DNA of 64,000 nucleotides from CAVXEH01 sp963805645 (GTDB lineage Bacteria; Chloroflexota; Limnocylindria; QHBO01). How positions within the stretch are numbered: the first letter of the stretch is position 1; each line of letters begins with the position of its first letter. The notes under the pieces were generated by a model. The model did no database searches. It was not told where the DNA came from and worked only from the letters and a program-made list of their open reading frames with translations. The stretch covers positions 310,001 through 374,000 of the forward strand of contig CAWDVA010000007.1 in NCBI GenBank assembly GCA_963805645.1, given 5' to 3'. A program made the position numbers and the translations under genes. This document shows positions 48,608-57,778 of this stretch, in pieces.

Positions 48608-50146
48608 ATGAAGCACCTACCTCGAGACCTCGGCGCTCTGCGCGGCCTGCGCGCCGCCGCATGGGTCCGCGAGTCGACCAGCGGTCAGTACGACAACTTC
48701 GGTCCGGACGCCCAGCGCGAGCAGATCGAGCGGGCAATCGAACGCCATGGATTGGTCGCCACCGGCATCGAATGGACCGTCGCCCACTCCGGCTGGCGGA
48801 TCGCCGCCCATCCGGCCTGGGCCGAGATGCTCGGCCATGCGGGAATCGCCTTCGACGTCCTGGTCGTCGGCTACGCCAGCCGCTTCGCCCGCTCGCTGGA
48901 GGCCCACGTCGATGCGCGACGTGCGTTCCACGCCGCCGGCGCGGCGATCCTGTTCGCCGACGAGCGAATCCTGTCCAGCAACGAAGACGCCTGGGAGGCC
49001 TGGGCTCGCGAGGTCGTCGAAGCGGAGTCCTACAGCCGCAGGCTGTCGAGGCGGGTGCGCGAGGGGCTGGCCATGAAGCGGCGCCGGCTGGGGACTCCCG
49101 GGGGCAACCGGCCACCATTCGGCTTCCGTCGCGATGGGCGCCCGCCGGTGTTGAGCGTCGACCCCCAACGCATGGCCACCGTCCAGCGCGCGTACGAGCT
49201 CGCCGCCGCAGGGATGCGCGACCGAGAGGTCGCTGAGCGCGTCGGACTCAAGCTGATGCATGTCCGCGAAGTGCTGACCAACCCGGTCTATCGCGGTCGC
49301 TTGCATCGCGGTGAGCCCGCCGTGACGGGTGCAGCGATTGACCCCGCACTGTGGGATGCCGTCCAGCTGGCGCGCGCACGCTTTGCTCGCCGCTTCCCGG
49401 GCCATCCGAGCCATCCGAGCCGCTCCTACGCCCTCGGCAAGCTCCTGTTCTGCAGCGCCTGCGGTCGGCGCCTTATCGGGGACGCTGGCCGCTACCGCCA
49501 CCTCGATCCGTGCGATGCGTTCATCGCCGCCAAGCCGGACCCGCCACCCAGCGCATTCCCGCTGGTGCGAATCCGCGGTCACTCCTACGCTGCCGAGGTG
49601 TACGACCGGATCGTGCCCGCCGTTCTGGCCCACGTGGCAGCCAACGCGACGATCAAGACATCGGTGGTCGGCATGCTCGGCGAGCGGGCTGAGGTGGATT
49701 CTCTGACTCTGGCCCGCATCGCCAAGGATCGCGAGGCGGCGCTGAGCCGCTACCTGCGGGACCGCGACGCGGATGGACTCGGGGCCACCATGGCCCGCCT
49801 CGATGCCGAAGAGGCGGAGGCGCGCTCGGTCGCAAAGCCGGTCGATCCTCGTGACGCGCTCGCCTACCTCACCGACCTGCCACGACTATGGGAGGAGTCC
49901 CCCGCAGAACGCCGCCGGCAGCTGGCCGGCGCGCTCTTCGAGCGCGTTGACGTACTGGGCATCAAGGAAGCGGTCATCCACCCGTCGCTTGAGGCGGTCG
50001 CACACGGTTGGCGAGCGGCCTGGGGAGATGCTGTCCTGACCGCCATCGACAGAGGTGGTTATGGTCGGGGCGAGAGGGCTTGCCCCGGCCGTATCCACGT
50101 GTCGGGTCGTCCTCCCCAATCAAGTTGCGCTGGTGCGCGCGCCTAA
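48608..50146 (+). CDS. Large serine recombinase 1
   Basis: 512 aa from ATG 48608. Catalytic serine Ser23 lies in WVRESTSGQYD; FGPDAQREQIERAIE follows, as in resolvase domains. VLVVGYASRFARS holds the conserved Arg region. A recombinase domain (residues about 160-260) and a zinc ribbon (FCSACGRRLIGD) follow. It is a paralogue of the enzyme at 57779, sharing LRGLRAA and RESTxxQ. Such enzymes integrate or excise phages and ICEs. Confidence 0.88.
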   Translation: MKHLPRDLGALRGLRAAAWVRESTSGQYDNFGPDAQREQIERAIERHGLVATGIEWTVAHSGWRIAAHPAWAEMLGHAGIAFDVLVVGYASRFARSLEAHVDARRAFHAAGAAILFADERILSSNEDAWEAWAREVVEAESYSRRLSRRVREGLAMKRRRLGTPGGNRPPFGFRRDGRPPVLSVDPQRMATVQRAYELAAAGMRDREVAERVGLKLMHVREVLTNPVYRGRLHRGEPAVTGAAIDPALWDAVQLARARFARRFPGHPSHPSRSYALGKLLFCSACGRRLIGDAGRYRHLDPCDAFIAAKPDPPPSAFPLVRIRGHSYAAEVYDRIVPAVLAHVAANATIKTSVVGMLGERAEVDSLTLARIAKDREAALSRYLRDRDADGLGATMARLDAEEAEARSVAKPVDPRDALAYLTDLPRLWEESPAERRRQLAGALFERVDVLGIKEAVIHPSLEAVAHGWRAAWGDAVLTAIDRGGYGRGERACPGRIHVSGRPPQSSCAGARA

Positions 50147-50219
50147 CGATCTTCTGCCACATGGCGATGGCCCAACTCCGAGCTCTCATACCGAAGGCGA
50201 AGACCTTTCCGCTGGGCGC

Positions 50220-51074
50220 TCAAGGAAGGACCTCGATAGTGATTGAGGCAGAGAACTGAAGGAGTTCTGCGGGGCAGCTGTCGCCGCCGACCCCAAACCA
50301 GGCTGTCGCCACCACCTTCCATTCTCCAGCCGGTAAGTGGAGACCAGGATCGTGGAAGTACTCGCTGTAGTAGGCGGCGTACGGGTCGCTCGTGTCCCAA
50401 CCACCGCCTGCCTTGGTGAACGGGAACGTCGTCGGGAAATTCGCCCTTAGCGTGAACCGCTTACAGTCGGTGGTTCCGCCTTCATTCATGGCTAGTGGGC
50501 CGCCAATCTGGACCACGGAGAAGCCGATGGGGCCGGGCGTGCTGGGACCCCAGACACTTACGGGATCGTCGGGAAGGAGCGAGATAAGGTCGGCGGAAAT
50601 ATCGATCGGCTGCCCAGCGCGGTATCGACCTTGCGCGGCTCTTAGGGTCACCCTGAAACCGCTCTGCTCAACCGTCGCGGTCACCGGCGGCGCGGAGATG
50701 GGTTCACCCGATGAGGATGCGATCGGCATGGATGGTCCGAGGATCTCGCTTGGCCCGACGGTCGGAACTACGGACGGTGTCGGAGTTCTCTGGGCGATCT
50801 GGCTGGGGGACGCGGCACTGCCGAGGCCTGACAAGGGGTTAGGCGATCGGCGAGGGAGGTGGCCCACTCCCCATGCCGCAACACTTGCCCCGACCAGCAC
50901 GACAACGAGGGTGAGCGCAAGCCGGTATGGGGCCTGCTGCGCCCTGGTTGGACCTCGGTGCTCGGGAGGTGCGACCTCGCTAGCGTCTGCCTGCCGGGAT
51001 CGCATCGTTTCGGCATAGGCGCGCAGCCGCCGGCCAATCCGCAGCTCAAATTCGTCGTTTCCCGGATCATCCAT
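50220..51074 (-). CDS. Membrane-spanning anti-sigma-like protein
   Basis: 284 aa from ATG 51074, overlapping the sigma-factor stop by 8 bp, so it is translationally coupled. Cytoplasmic N-terminus of about 50 residues, one TM helix (LALTLVVVLVGASVAAWGVG), a Ser/Pro linker, and an extracytoplasmic beta-rich domain (VTLRAAQGRYRAGQPIDISA). The layout is that of ECF anti-sigma factors. No zinc-binding HxxxCxxC motif is seen, so the type of anti-sigma domain is uncertain. Confidence 0.7.
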   Translation of the reverse strand: MDDPGNDEFELRIGRRLRAYAETMRSRQADASEVAPPEHRGPTRAQQAPYRLALTLVVVLVGASVAAWGVGHLPRRSPNPLSGLGSAASPSQIAQRTPTPSVVPTVGPSEILGPSMPIASSSGEPISAPPVTATVEQSGFRVTLRAAQGRYRAGQPIDISADLISLLPDDPVSVWGPSTPGPIGFSVVQIGGPLAMNEGGTTDCKRFTLRANFPTTFPFTKAGGGWDTSDPYAAYYSEYFHDPGLHLPAGEWKVVATAWFGVGGDSCPAELLQFSASITIEVLP

Positions 51075-51594
51075 CCTCAAGCTGCCTCCTTAGTCGAGTC
51101 AGAATGCGTCCGAGGCGGACACGGACGCCCGAGTCCGAAAGGCCGACCTGGCGACCTATTTCTTCGCTGCTGAAGTCAAGCACGTACCGCAGGGCGAGAA
51201 TCTGTCTGTCTCGGTGATCAAGACTTCCCAGAGCACGCTCCAGATCTGCATCGAGGTCGCCGTCTGAGGTACTCGAATCAGAGAGAGGCCGCGCTCGCAT
51301 CTCTAGCAGGCTCCGATAGCGCTGCCGCCGCAGCATGCTACGCGCGCGGTTGGCGGTGATCGTCAGGAGCCATGCTCTCACGGCCCCCGGGTCGCGGAGT
51401 TGCTTCCAGGATTGCCACGCAGATTGCCACGCAGATTGCACGACATCCTCTGCGAGGTTCCCGTCTCGGCAGATCACGTTTGCCAAGCGGAGCATGTCAG
51501 AGTGGCAGCGCCGGACGACGTCCGCGAAGACATCCTGTTGCGCTGTAGCTGCTGGTGCTCGCCTTGTCGTGGGATCTTGCCGCTCCAACGTCAT
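51067..51594 (-). CDS. ECF (sigma70 family) RNA polymerase sigma factor
   Basis: 175 aa from ATG 51594. Region 2 includes MLRLANVICRDGNLAEDVVQ; region 4 includes LDHRDRQILALRYVLDFSSE and a following HTH with GLSDSGVRVRL. A tandem 12-bp duplication (51411-51434) encodes SAWQSAWQ in region 2. It is cotranscribed with its anti-sigma and divergent, 115 bp away, from the secreted protease gene, a plausible target. Confidence 0.88.
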   Translation of the reverse strand: MTLERQDPTTRRAPAATAQQDVFADVVRRCHSDMLRLANVICRDGNLAEDVVQSAWQSAWQSWKQLRDPGAVRAWLLTITANRARSMLRRQRYRSLLEMRARPLSDSSTSDGDLDADLERALGSLDHRDRQILALRYVLDFSSEEIGRQVGLSDSGVRVRLGRILTRLRRQLEDG

Positions 51595-51709
51595 CCGTCC
51601 GTTCACGCAATACCAGACTCGCGAGGCGCCCGAATCGTTCCACGGCCCCGGCACAAAGGATAGTTGACTACCGGCGTAACGTGATATGACCGCACCGGAG
51701 GGGGTAGCA

Positions 51710-53014
51710 ATGCGATCGTCGCGATTGACGGTCAATGTCACCGTCCTGATTCTGGCCCTGGCAGTTGGCGGCACTCCAGGCGCTACGTCGGCGTCGGACC
51801 TCGACCATGACGCGGCGATCTCGGCTGCTCTGCAATTTCGGACGCAAATGGGCTTGTCGACCGACCCAGTTTTCGTGGCGGGTCTTGCGCGCGACCCGGC
51901 GGCGTCAACGCCTGAGTTCCCTATACCGCTCACTCTCTCGGAGCGCGATGACCTCAGTCTCCGGGAGCGGATAGCCTCTCAACTCGGGGATCTGAGAGCG
52001 TGGGGAGCCAATCACCCAGAGCGCTGGGGTGGCCTCTATCTTGATCAGAAGCATGGGGGCACTATCGTCGTCTCCGTGACTTCCGACATCGAGGGCGCCA
52101 AGTCAGAACTCGATCCGCTTGTTCCAGCCGGAGGCTCCCTCGAAATTCGATTGGCGCCAAATACATTGGCGACGCTGACCGACGCTCTAAATACGGTCGG
52201 CAGTGAGTTGCCCGCGCTCAATGAGAAGTATGGAATCGACGTGCAGGAGGTGGTCCTGTCACGGCAAGCAAATGTCGTCACAGTGATGCTGCCGGATGCT
52301 CCGCCGACCTTCGATCAGTACCTGGCAACGCGGTTTGGCCCTGGCGTCATCACGGTTACCCGCGGCGTCACCGGCGGCGCGACGTCTTGCACGAGCCGTA
52401 CTAACTGCCCGGGCCCACCACTACGAGCTGGCATCAAGGCGTCGCCGTCCGGATGTTCTGTAGCCTTCGTTGCGAAATTGGCCTCCAGCTACTACCTCTA
52501 CAGCGCAGGCCACTGCAGCCACTACGGCTCGCACTGGTACCACAACGGGAAGTCATTGGGGTATCAGACTCACAACGTGGAGTACAACGGGAGCACCGCC
52601 GATGCGCTCCTGGTTGGTCCGATCAGTTCAGGGGACATCAGCCGTTGGGTGTACCTGACAGCGACGTCAGTCATCCCTATGTTCAGTAAGCAGCACGCGG
52701 GCGATTCAAACGAAGGAGACCCGGTCTGTCTGTCAGGGTGGACCGTGTCGAGCGTCCGCTGTGGGACAGTGATCGGTTACGGGGTGCACCAGATAGAGCC
52801 GGGCATCTATTTGTATAGCCAAGTCCATGCAAACTACACCGTAAACATCGGCGACAGTGGCGGAGCGATCTATTACGCAAGTGAAGCCCGAGGCATTCAG
52901 TCCGGGTACTACGTACAGAACGGGGTCACTTATCCCACGTTCAGCATGATCTACTGGGCCGACTACCTGACCGGCGCCTCAGTCAACACAACGAACTGCG
53001 GGAACTACTGCTGA
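51710..53014 (+). CDS. Secreted trypsin-like serine protease with prodomain (S1 family)
   Basis: 434 aa from ATG 51710, which has a strong GGAGGGGG upstream. Signal peptide about residues 1-28. A proregion of about 160 residues (VLSRQANVVTVMLPDA near its end) resembles alpha-lytic/streptogrisin prodomains. Catalytic His in LYSAGHCSHYG, Asp in NGSTADALLV and Ser in NIGDSGGAIYY. Paired cysteines (SAGHC; VCLSGWTVSSVRC) fit disulfides of this group. GC content is lower than the core chromosome. Confidence 0.88.
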   Translation: MRSSRLTVNVTVLILALAVGGTPGATSASDLDHDAAISAALQFRTQMGLSTDPVFVAGLARDPAASTPEFPIPLTLSERDDLSLRERIASQLGDLRAWGANHPERWGGLYLDQKHGGTIVVSVTSDIEGAKSELDPLVPAGGSLEIRLAPNTLATLTDALNTVGSELPALNEKYGIDVQEVVLSRQANVVTVMLPDAPPTFDQYLATRFGPGVITVTRGVTGGATSCTSRTNCPGPPLRAGIKASPSGCSVAFVAKLASSYYLYSAGHCSHYGSHWYHNGKSLGYQTHNVEYNGSTADALLVGPISSGDISRWVYLTATSVIPMFSKQHAGDSNEGDPVCLSGWTVSSVRCGTVIGYGVHQIEPGIYLYSQVHANYTVNIGDSGGAIYYASEARGIQSGYYVQNGVTYPTFSMIYWADYLTGASVNTTNCGNYC

Positions 53015-53184
53015 GGGACTGGCGCTCTCGTCAGAAGACCTCGAACTCGCCCGTCGACTATCAGGAAAGAGGTTGCCCTTCCTGAGGCCCGCACTCGGGC
53101 TCGAGATTGTTGCCATGATCTTGTCCCGCCTTACGTACACAACGTCCATTGACTTCAGGCGCTTCGAGACATAGCCTCTTCTCC

Positions 53185-53844
53185 ATGCTCGAATGCGTGG
53201 GGATCCATCGCTTCCGCGACCACCTGCCGGACTACCTCGCCCAGGTGGCCGCTGGTCACGAGGTCCTGGTGTGGACCTCGCGCTGGTGCCTGCGGGTGGA
53301 GCCACCCAATGGGAACGGCGAGGTTGGTGCGCACTCGTCGGTGTCGATCGGCGCCTTCCGGCCACACGCCGGCCGCTGGCTCCGCCAAGCGCGCCACGAG
53401 CCAGTGCTTCTGACCTGGTACGGCCGCCCGGTGGCGGTCCTGCGCGCTGCACCTTCGCGGGTGCGACTCATCGGCTTCGACGAAAGGGGTTCCGACCATG
53501 ACCATCGATCGGCCGCTGACCGAGATCGGCGTCCGCGAGCTGCGCGACCGGCTGCGAGCCGTTCTGGCCCGCGTCCTGGACGGCGAGCCGTACGTGGTGC
53601 TCTCCAACAGCGCCCCGGTGGCGGTGATGCTGTCCAAGGGCGAGGCCGATCGCTGGGAGCGCATCGAGCGCGGGCTGGCCGCCCTCCACGGCCTCGAGAT
53701 CTACCCCGAGCTGGCGCGCGACACCTCGGAGCTGGCGCAACTGATGCGCCGGGAACGCACGCCTTCCGGGCGCGAGCTGGAGCGGCTGGCTCGGGCGCCG
53801 CGCGACATCCTGGGCCTGCACCACCACGTCAAGGCCGTGAGTGA
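53185..53844 (+). CDS. Double Phd-like protein, probably frameshifted at the 3' end
   Basis: From ATG 53185 the first ~105 codons encode two Phd/YefM-like units (VGIHRFRDHLPDYLAQVAAG and VSIGAFRPHAGRWLRQARHE, then YGRPVAVLRAA). After residue ~105 the frame runs over the start of the next gene to a late stop with Arg/Ala-rich nonsense. A one-base shift would place a TGA at 53499-53501, overlapping the next ATG in a normal ATGA arrangement. A real protein of about 105 aa followed by a frameshift or sequence error is likely. Confidence 0.5.
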   Translation: MLECVGIHRFRDHLPDYLAQVAAGHEVLVWTSRWCLRVEPPNGNGEVGAHSSVSIGAFRPHAGRWLRQARHEPVLLTWYGRPVAVLRAAPSRVRLIGFDERGSDHDHRSAADRDRRPRAARPAASRSGPRPGRRAVRGALQQRPGGGDAVQGRGRSLGAHRARAGRPPRPRDLPRAGARHLGAGATDAPGTHAFRARAGAAGSGAARHPGPAPPRQGRE

Positions 53845-54109
53845 CGTGCGGATGAACATGGCCGAGGTCCTCGACGAGGTGAGCCACGGCCGGCCCTGGC
53901 TGATCGTGAGCTCGGGCCGCTACACCGCGGTCATGATTCGCCCCGCCGAGTACGACCGGCTGCTGCGCCTGCGGCGGACGGTGGCCTGGTTCCGGGCGGC
54001 CGGCCTCGACCTGGCCACGGCCACCGACGACGAGGTCATCGCCTGGGCTCGTAGCTACACCGCCCAGCCGTCGGCCGCCGAGGCTGGCGAGGGGTCGGCG
54101 ATCGCCTGA
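53498..54109 (+). CDS. Double Phd/YefM-like antitoxin-domain protein
   Basis: 203 aa from ATG 53498 (AGGGG upstream). Unit 1: EIGVRELRDRLRAVLARVLD then YVVLSNSAPVAVMLSKGEAD. Unit 2: VKAVSDVRMNMAEVLDEVSH then IVSSGRYTAVMIRPAEYDRL. Both follow the Phd pattern (Val-x-elRxxLaxxLxxV, then R/N-x-PVAVM). No toxin is adjacent, so it may be a DNA-binding regulator of the downstream transfer ATPase gene 17 bp away. Confidence 0.75.
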   Translation: MTIDRPLTEIGVRELRDRLRAVLARVLDGEPYVVLSNSAPVAVMLSKGEADRWERIERGLAALHGLEIYPELARDTSELAQLMRRERTPSGRELERLARAPRDILGLHHHVKAVSDVRMNMAEVLDEVSHGRPWLIVSSGRYTAVMIRPAEYDRLLRLRRTVAWFRAAGLDLATATDDEVIAWARSYTAQPSAAEAGEGSAIA

Positions 54110-54126
54110 TCGCCTCTCGATCCGTC

Positions 54127-56463
54127 ATGGCCGTTCCGTTCCCCTTCCCTTTCGAACTCTTCTTCATCGCTCCCGCGCTGGTCGGCTGCATCGCCTTGCT
54201 CATCTGGGCGGTTCCGCGCCTGGTTCGCGCCTGGCAGCAGCGCCGATACGACGCCACCGTCGTCACCGAGCAGGTCCGCTTCGAGATCGTGGCACCGGGA
54301 CGGGCAGCGCGCGACGAGGATTCCGCCGTCGAGCTGATCCGCGCCATCGCTCCACAGCAGCGGCTGGGGGACGACCGAGGCGGCAAGGGCTGGCCCACCT
54401 TCGAGCTGCGCGCCGAGTGGCGCGATGGCCAGCTGGTCTGGCAGTTCCAGGGCGGCCGCCAGATGGCGGTGCGCGCGCAGGGCGCCCTCGCCTCGCTGTA
54501 CCCCGGGACCGAGATCGAACGCGTGGCGATCAAGGACAGACCGGCGGTCGCCAGCGCGGTGGGACGCTTGACCGCTCCGTCATCTTGGCAATTTGGCTCG
54601 CCCACGACTGCGGGCGGTGCGACGCTCAGCCGGCTGGCCACCCTGCTGGCCACCGAGGCCGACGAGGCCGACGTCCGGCTGCGGGTCGTCGTGCGACCCA
54701 TCGCGCCTGAGCGCTGGCATGGCTGGCTGTACCCCGAATCCAAGCGCGAGTCCTTCGGTGCGCTGGTCTTGGAGGCGATCCTCGACGAGGTCTTCCAGCG
54801 CCCGCACGGCTCGGCGAGGGCACAGCCCGTCGCCCTATCGGAGGACGAGCGCGAGGCGCGCAGACGGAAGCGCGCCGCGAAGATCGGCCTCGAGGTCGGC
54901 CTGCTGCTCGAGGCCGCCGGGACCGATGTCGCCAGTGCCCGGGCGCTTCTCCATCGGCTCACCGGCTTCACCGATCTGCTGAGTGACGGCCTGCAGGCCA
55001 TCGACTGGCGCGTCCGCGACGGTGCCGTCACCCAGCCCTCGCGCTTCCCGCTGGGTGACTGGGAGCTGGCCCAGCTGTGGTACCTGCCCGATGCCGCCTT
55101 CGACCAGGCCGGCCTGCCCCGCCATCGACCCCTGGCTGCACCGCCGCCGAGGTCCGCCGGCAACGGTGCAGCCTTGACCATCGGGGAGTCGCGCGGTCAG
55201 CCGCTGCGCCTGCCGGCCAGCAACCTTGCGCAGCATATGGCGCTGGTAGGTGCCACCGGCTCGGGCAAGAGCACCCTGCTGCTGAACATCGCGCTGGGGG
55301 TCCTCGACACGCCCATCGGCGCGACCGTGATCGATCCGCACGGCGACCTGGCGTCCGACATCCTGTCGCGCGTCGAGCAGCGGCACGCCGAGCGTGTCCA
55401 CGTCCTGCGCCTGGCGGATCGGTCCAATCCGCGCGGCTTCAACTTCCTCGAGCGCCGCGGACCCGACGACGCCCAACTGGTGACCAGCGAGTTCGTCGGG
55501 CTCTTCAGTGACCTGTGGCCCGACTACACCGGCCCCAAGATGCAGCACTACCTGCGCCATGCCCTGCTGACGTTGCTGTCCCACTCGAAGCCGCAGACCA
55601 TCCTCGAGCTCATCCGGCTGCTGACCGATGACGCCTTCCGTGAGCGCTACCTCCGCGTCGTCGACGACCCGATGCTCCTCAACTTCTGGCGCACCGAGTG
55701 GCCGTCCGGAGCCAACCGCGAGCGCGACACGTCCATCAAGGCGGTCCTCAACAAGCTCGGCGCCTTCGTCTCGTACCAGTCGGTGCGCCAGGTCGTTGGC
55801 CAGGGGACCTCGACGATTCGGCCGAGGCGGATCATGGACGACGGCGACCTGTTGGTGGTCGACCTCTCGCAGGTCGGGGCTGATAACGCCCGCCTGTTCG
55901 GCGCCATGCTCATCAGCCGCTACTACATCGACGCGGTGGGTCGGCAGGGGACCGCGCGCGAAACCCGTCGCCAGCACCTGCTGCTGGTCGACGAGGTCGG
56001 CTCCTTCGACACCCGGGCCCTGGTCCGGATCCACGACGAGGGCCGCAAGTTCGGCCTGGTGCTGGTCACCGCCGCGCAATCGCTCGCCTCGCTCGGGACG
56101 CGGCTGCGCGACTCGATCCTGACCAACGCCGGGGCGCTCGGTGTCCTATCGCCCGGTCCGGACGACGCGCAGTTGCTCCGTCGCCTGCTGGCGCCGCTGA
56201 GCGCCGATGACCTGCTCGGGCTGCGGCAGTTCGAGCTCCTGCTGCGCATGCGCGGCGCCTCCGGCGGATACGAGACCTACGGCGGGATGGTCTGTCCGCC
56301 ACCGCCCGGCTCGCCCGCCGCGGCCGAGGCCGTCATCCTGGCCAGCGATGGGCGTGATGCCCGACCGGTCGACCAGGTGCGGGCCGAGGTCCATCGCCGC
56401 GCCGGCGGCGACGAGCCGCGTGTCGATGGCGGGGCGCAGCGGCCGGTGACCGATCAGAAGTGA
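54127..56463 (+). CDS. VirD4/TraG-like DNA transfer ATPase
   Basis: 778 aa. One N-terminal TM helix (ALVGCIALLIWAVPRLV). Walker A LVGATGSGKSTLLL at about residue 380; Walker B HLLLVDEVGSF; a TraM-recognition-like C-terminal domain (LRQFELLLRMRGASGG). ATVIDPHGDLA and the lid region are typical of the type IV coupling-protein/HerA clade. It would pump DNA in conjugation or mobilisation. No relaxase or mating-pair genes are seen nearby, so transfer would depend on other functions. Confidence 0.82.
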   Translation: MAVPFPFPFELFFIAPALVGCIALLIWAVPRLVRAWQQRRYDATVVTEQVRFEIVAPGRAARDEDSAVELIRAIAPQQRLGDDRGGKGWPTFELRAEWRDGQLVWQFQGGRQMAVRAQGALASLYPGTEIERVAIKDRPAVASAVGRLTAPSSWQFGSPTTAGGATLSRLATLLATEADEADVRLRVVVRPIAPERWHGWLYPESKRESFGALVLEAILDEVFQRPHGSARAQPVALSEDEREARRRKRAAKIGLEVGLLLEAAGTDVASARALLHRLTGFTDLLSDGLQAIDWRVRDGAVTQPSRFPLGDWELAQLWYLPDAAFDQAGLPRHRPLAAPPPRSAGNGAALTIGESRGQPLRLPASNLAQHMALVGATGSGKSTLLLNIALGVLDTPIGATVIDPHGDLASDILSRVEQRHAERVHVLRLADRSNPRGFNFLERRGPDDAQLVTSEFVGLFSDLWPDYTGPKMQHYLRHALLTLLSHSKPQTILELIRLLTDDAFRERYLRVVDDPMLLNFWRTEWPSGANRERDTSIKAVLNKLGAFVSYQSVRQVVGQGTSTIRPRRIMDDGDLLVVDLSQVGADNARLFGAMLISRYYIDAVGRQGTARETRRQHLLLVDEVGSFDTRALVRIHDEGRKFGLVLVTAAQSLASLGTRLRDSILTNAGALGVLSPGPDDAQLLRRLLAPLSADDLLGLRQFELLLRMRGASGGYETYGGMVCPPPPGSPAAAEAVILASDGRDARPVDQVRAEVHRRAGGDEPRVDGGAQRPVTDQK

Positions 56464-56556
56464 CGCCGAACTGTCGTGCGACTGTGCCTACCCACGTCAG
56501 TCCTGCGGCGGCGGCTCGTGCTCGAATCGCGCGACCGCGCGCGGGAACTCACGTAG

Positions 56557-57456
56557 ATGAGCGCCATGTTCCGCATCTCGCCCGAGCGAGCTCCTGCCCT
56601 GGTCGACATCGGCCTGCTGTTGGTGCGCGACCGTGCCGGCCTGCGCCTGCTGGACCGCTGCGAAACCCTCACCGCCGAACAGCTTGCCGTCATCGTCCAT
56701 CCCACCCGTCGCACCGCGCTGCGTCGGCTGCGCCGCCTCTGGCGCCTGGGCCTGCTCGAGCGCGCGCCTCTACTGCCTGAACGAGGAGGGATCCCGATGG
56801 CCTACCGCCTGTCGCGTCGTGGTCGCACCCGTCTGGGGGTGACCGATGCCCGCGTCCGCTCGGCTGCACATATCCGGCATGCGCTCGACACGGTCGACGT
56901 CGTCTGCGCCCTGCTGGAGTGGTCGCGCCGGCAAGAGGACACGGAGGGTGCCGAGCCGCTGGTCCAGGCCTGGCTTCCGGAGTCCATGACCGCCGGCGTC
57001 GTGGCTCCTCGGCTGCGGCCGGACTCGATCCTGGCCCTGCAGGCCGGTCCGCTGTCTGCCGCTCTGTGCGTGGAGGTCGACGAGGCGACCGAGAAGGCGC
57101 CGGTCATCCGCGCCAAGCTCGCCGCCTACGACGCCGCGCTCGGTGGCCGCATCGGCTGGCACCTGCTGTGGGTCGTTCCCTCACGCGATCGCGTCGACTG
57201 GCTCCGCCGCCTCACTGCCCACGATCCCCCGCGACGCCTCCGCGGGCGCTGCTGGGCGGTCGTCCTGCCGGAGCTGCGGCCGTTGGGCGCCTCCGCCGAG
57301 GCCATCCCGGTCGGCTGGGCGGGCGAGCCCCGCCGCCTGATTGCGGTCCTCGACGACCCGCGGTCGCGCCGATGCCCGACTCCCATCGGCACCGAAGCCT
57401 GGATCAACCTCCTCGCCACCGGCGGCGGCGAGGACCTCTCCGAGGCGCTGCGCTGA
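56557..57456 (+). CDS. Replication-relaxation family protein
   Basis: 299 aa. Winged-helix N-terminus (LLDRCETLTAEQLAVIVHP, RLRRLWRLGLLER, MAYRLSRRGR) followed by a restriction-endonuclease-like fold with RLRPDSILALQAGPLS and EVDEATEKAPVIRAKLAAYD. The E-x-D/E region and the Lys of AKL are placed as in PD-(D/E)xK-like nucleases. The family accompanies VirD4-like genes in actinobacterial ICEs and plasmids and may act as a mobilisation or replication nuclease. It resembles the truncated copy at 39525. Confidence 0.72.
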   Translation: MSAMFRISPERAPALVDIGLLLVRDRAGLRLLDRCETLTAEQLAVIVHPTRRTALRRLRRLWRLGLLERAPLLPERGGIPMAYRLSRRGRTRLGVTDARVRSAAHIRHALDTVDVVCALLEWSRRQEDTEGAEPLVQAWLPESMTAGVVAPRLRPDSILALQAGPLSAALCVEVDEATEKAPVIRAKLAAYDAALGGRIGWHLLWVVPSRDRVDWLRRLTAHDPPRRLRGRCWAVVLPELRPLGASAEAIPVGWAGEPRRLIAVLDDPRSRRCPTPIGTEAWINLLATGGGEDLSEALR

Positions 57457-57778
57457 GGCGTCGCCGCCACCGCGTCGTTCACGACCGCCATGCCTGGCCG
57501 CCAGACTGTCCCGCGGACCCCTCGCAGACCGCCCCGTCAAGTGCCCCGTCACCGCGGGCGGCGCTCCAGGCGGTCGCCACACGCGCCACGGACCGCCCAG
57601 CGCCGGAACCAGTCACCTGCCGTCCGCCGAACGGCGAGAGCACCTCGGCGAGGGCGAGGCCGAGAGCCTGGTCAGGACCCGAATCGGATCATTCGACTCC
57701 TGGCCGAATGGGTCGCGGAATAGTGCTGCAACGCAGCGCGGCGTACCATTCGGACCAGAGACCGCGAATCTGACGACG
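57457..57778. other. 322-bp gap before serine recombinase 2
   Basis: No supported gene. GC-rich sequence with open frames on both strands but no protein signature. As attP usually flanks a large serine integrase gene, this gap or the tRNA side could carry the element's attachment sequence. No repeat or dyad was noticed here. Confidence 0.3.

Noticed and set aside
54036..56079. Minus-strand frames of 381 and 414 codons opposite the VirD4-like ATPase
   Set aside because: Antisense shadows; the plus strand has Walker A/B motifs in the expected order.
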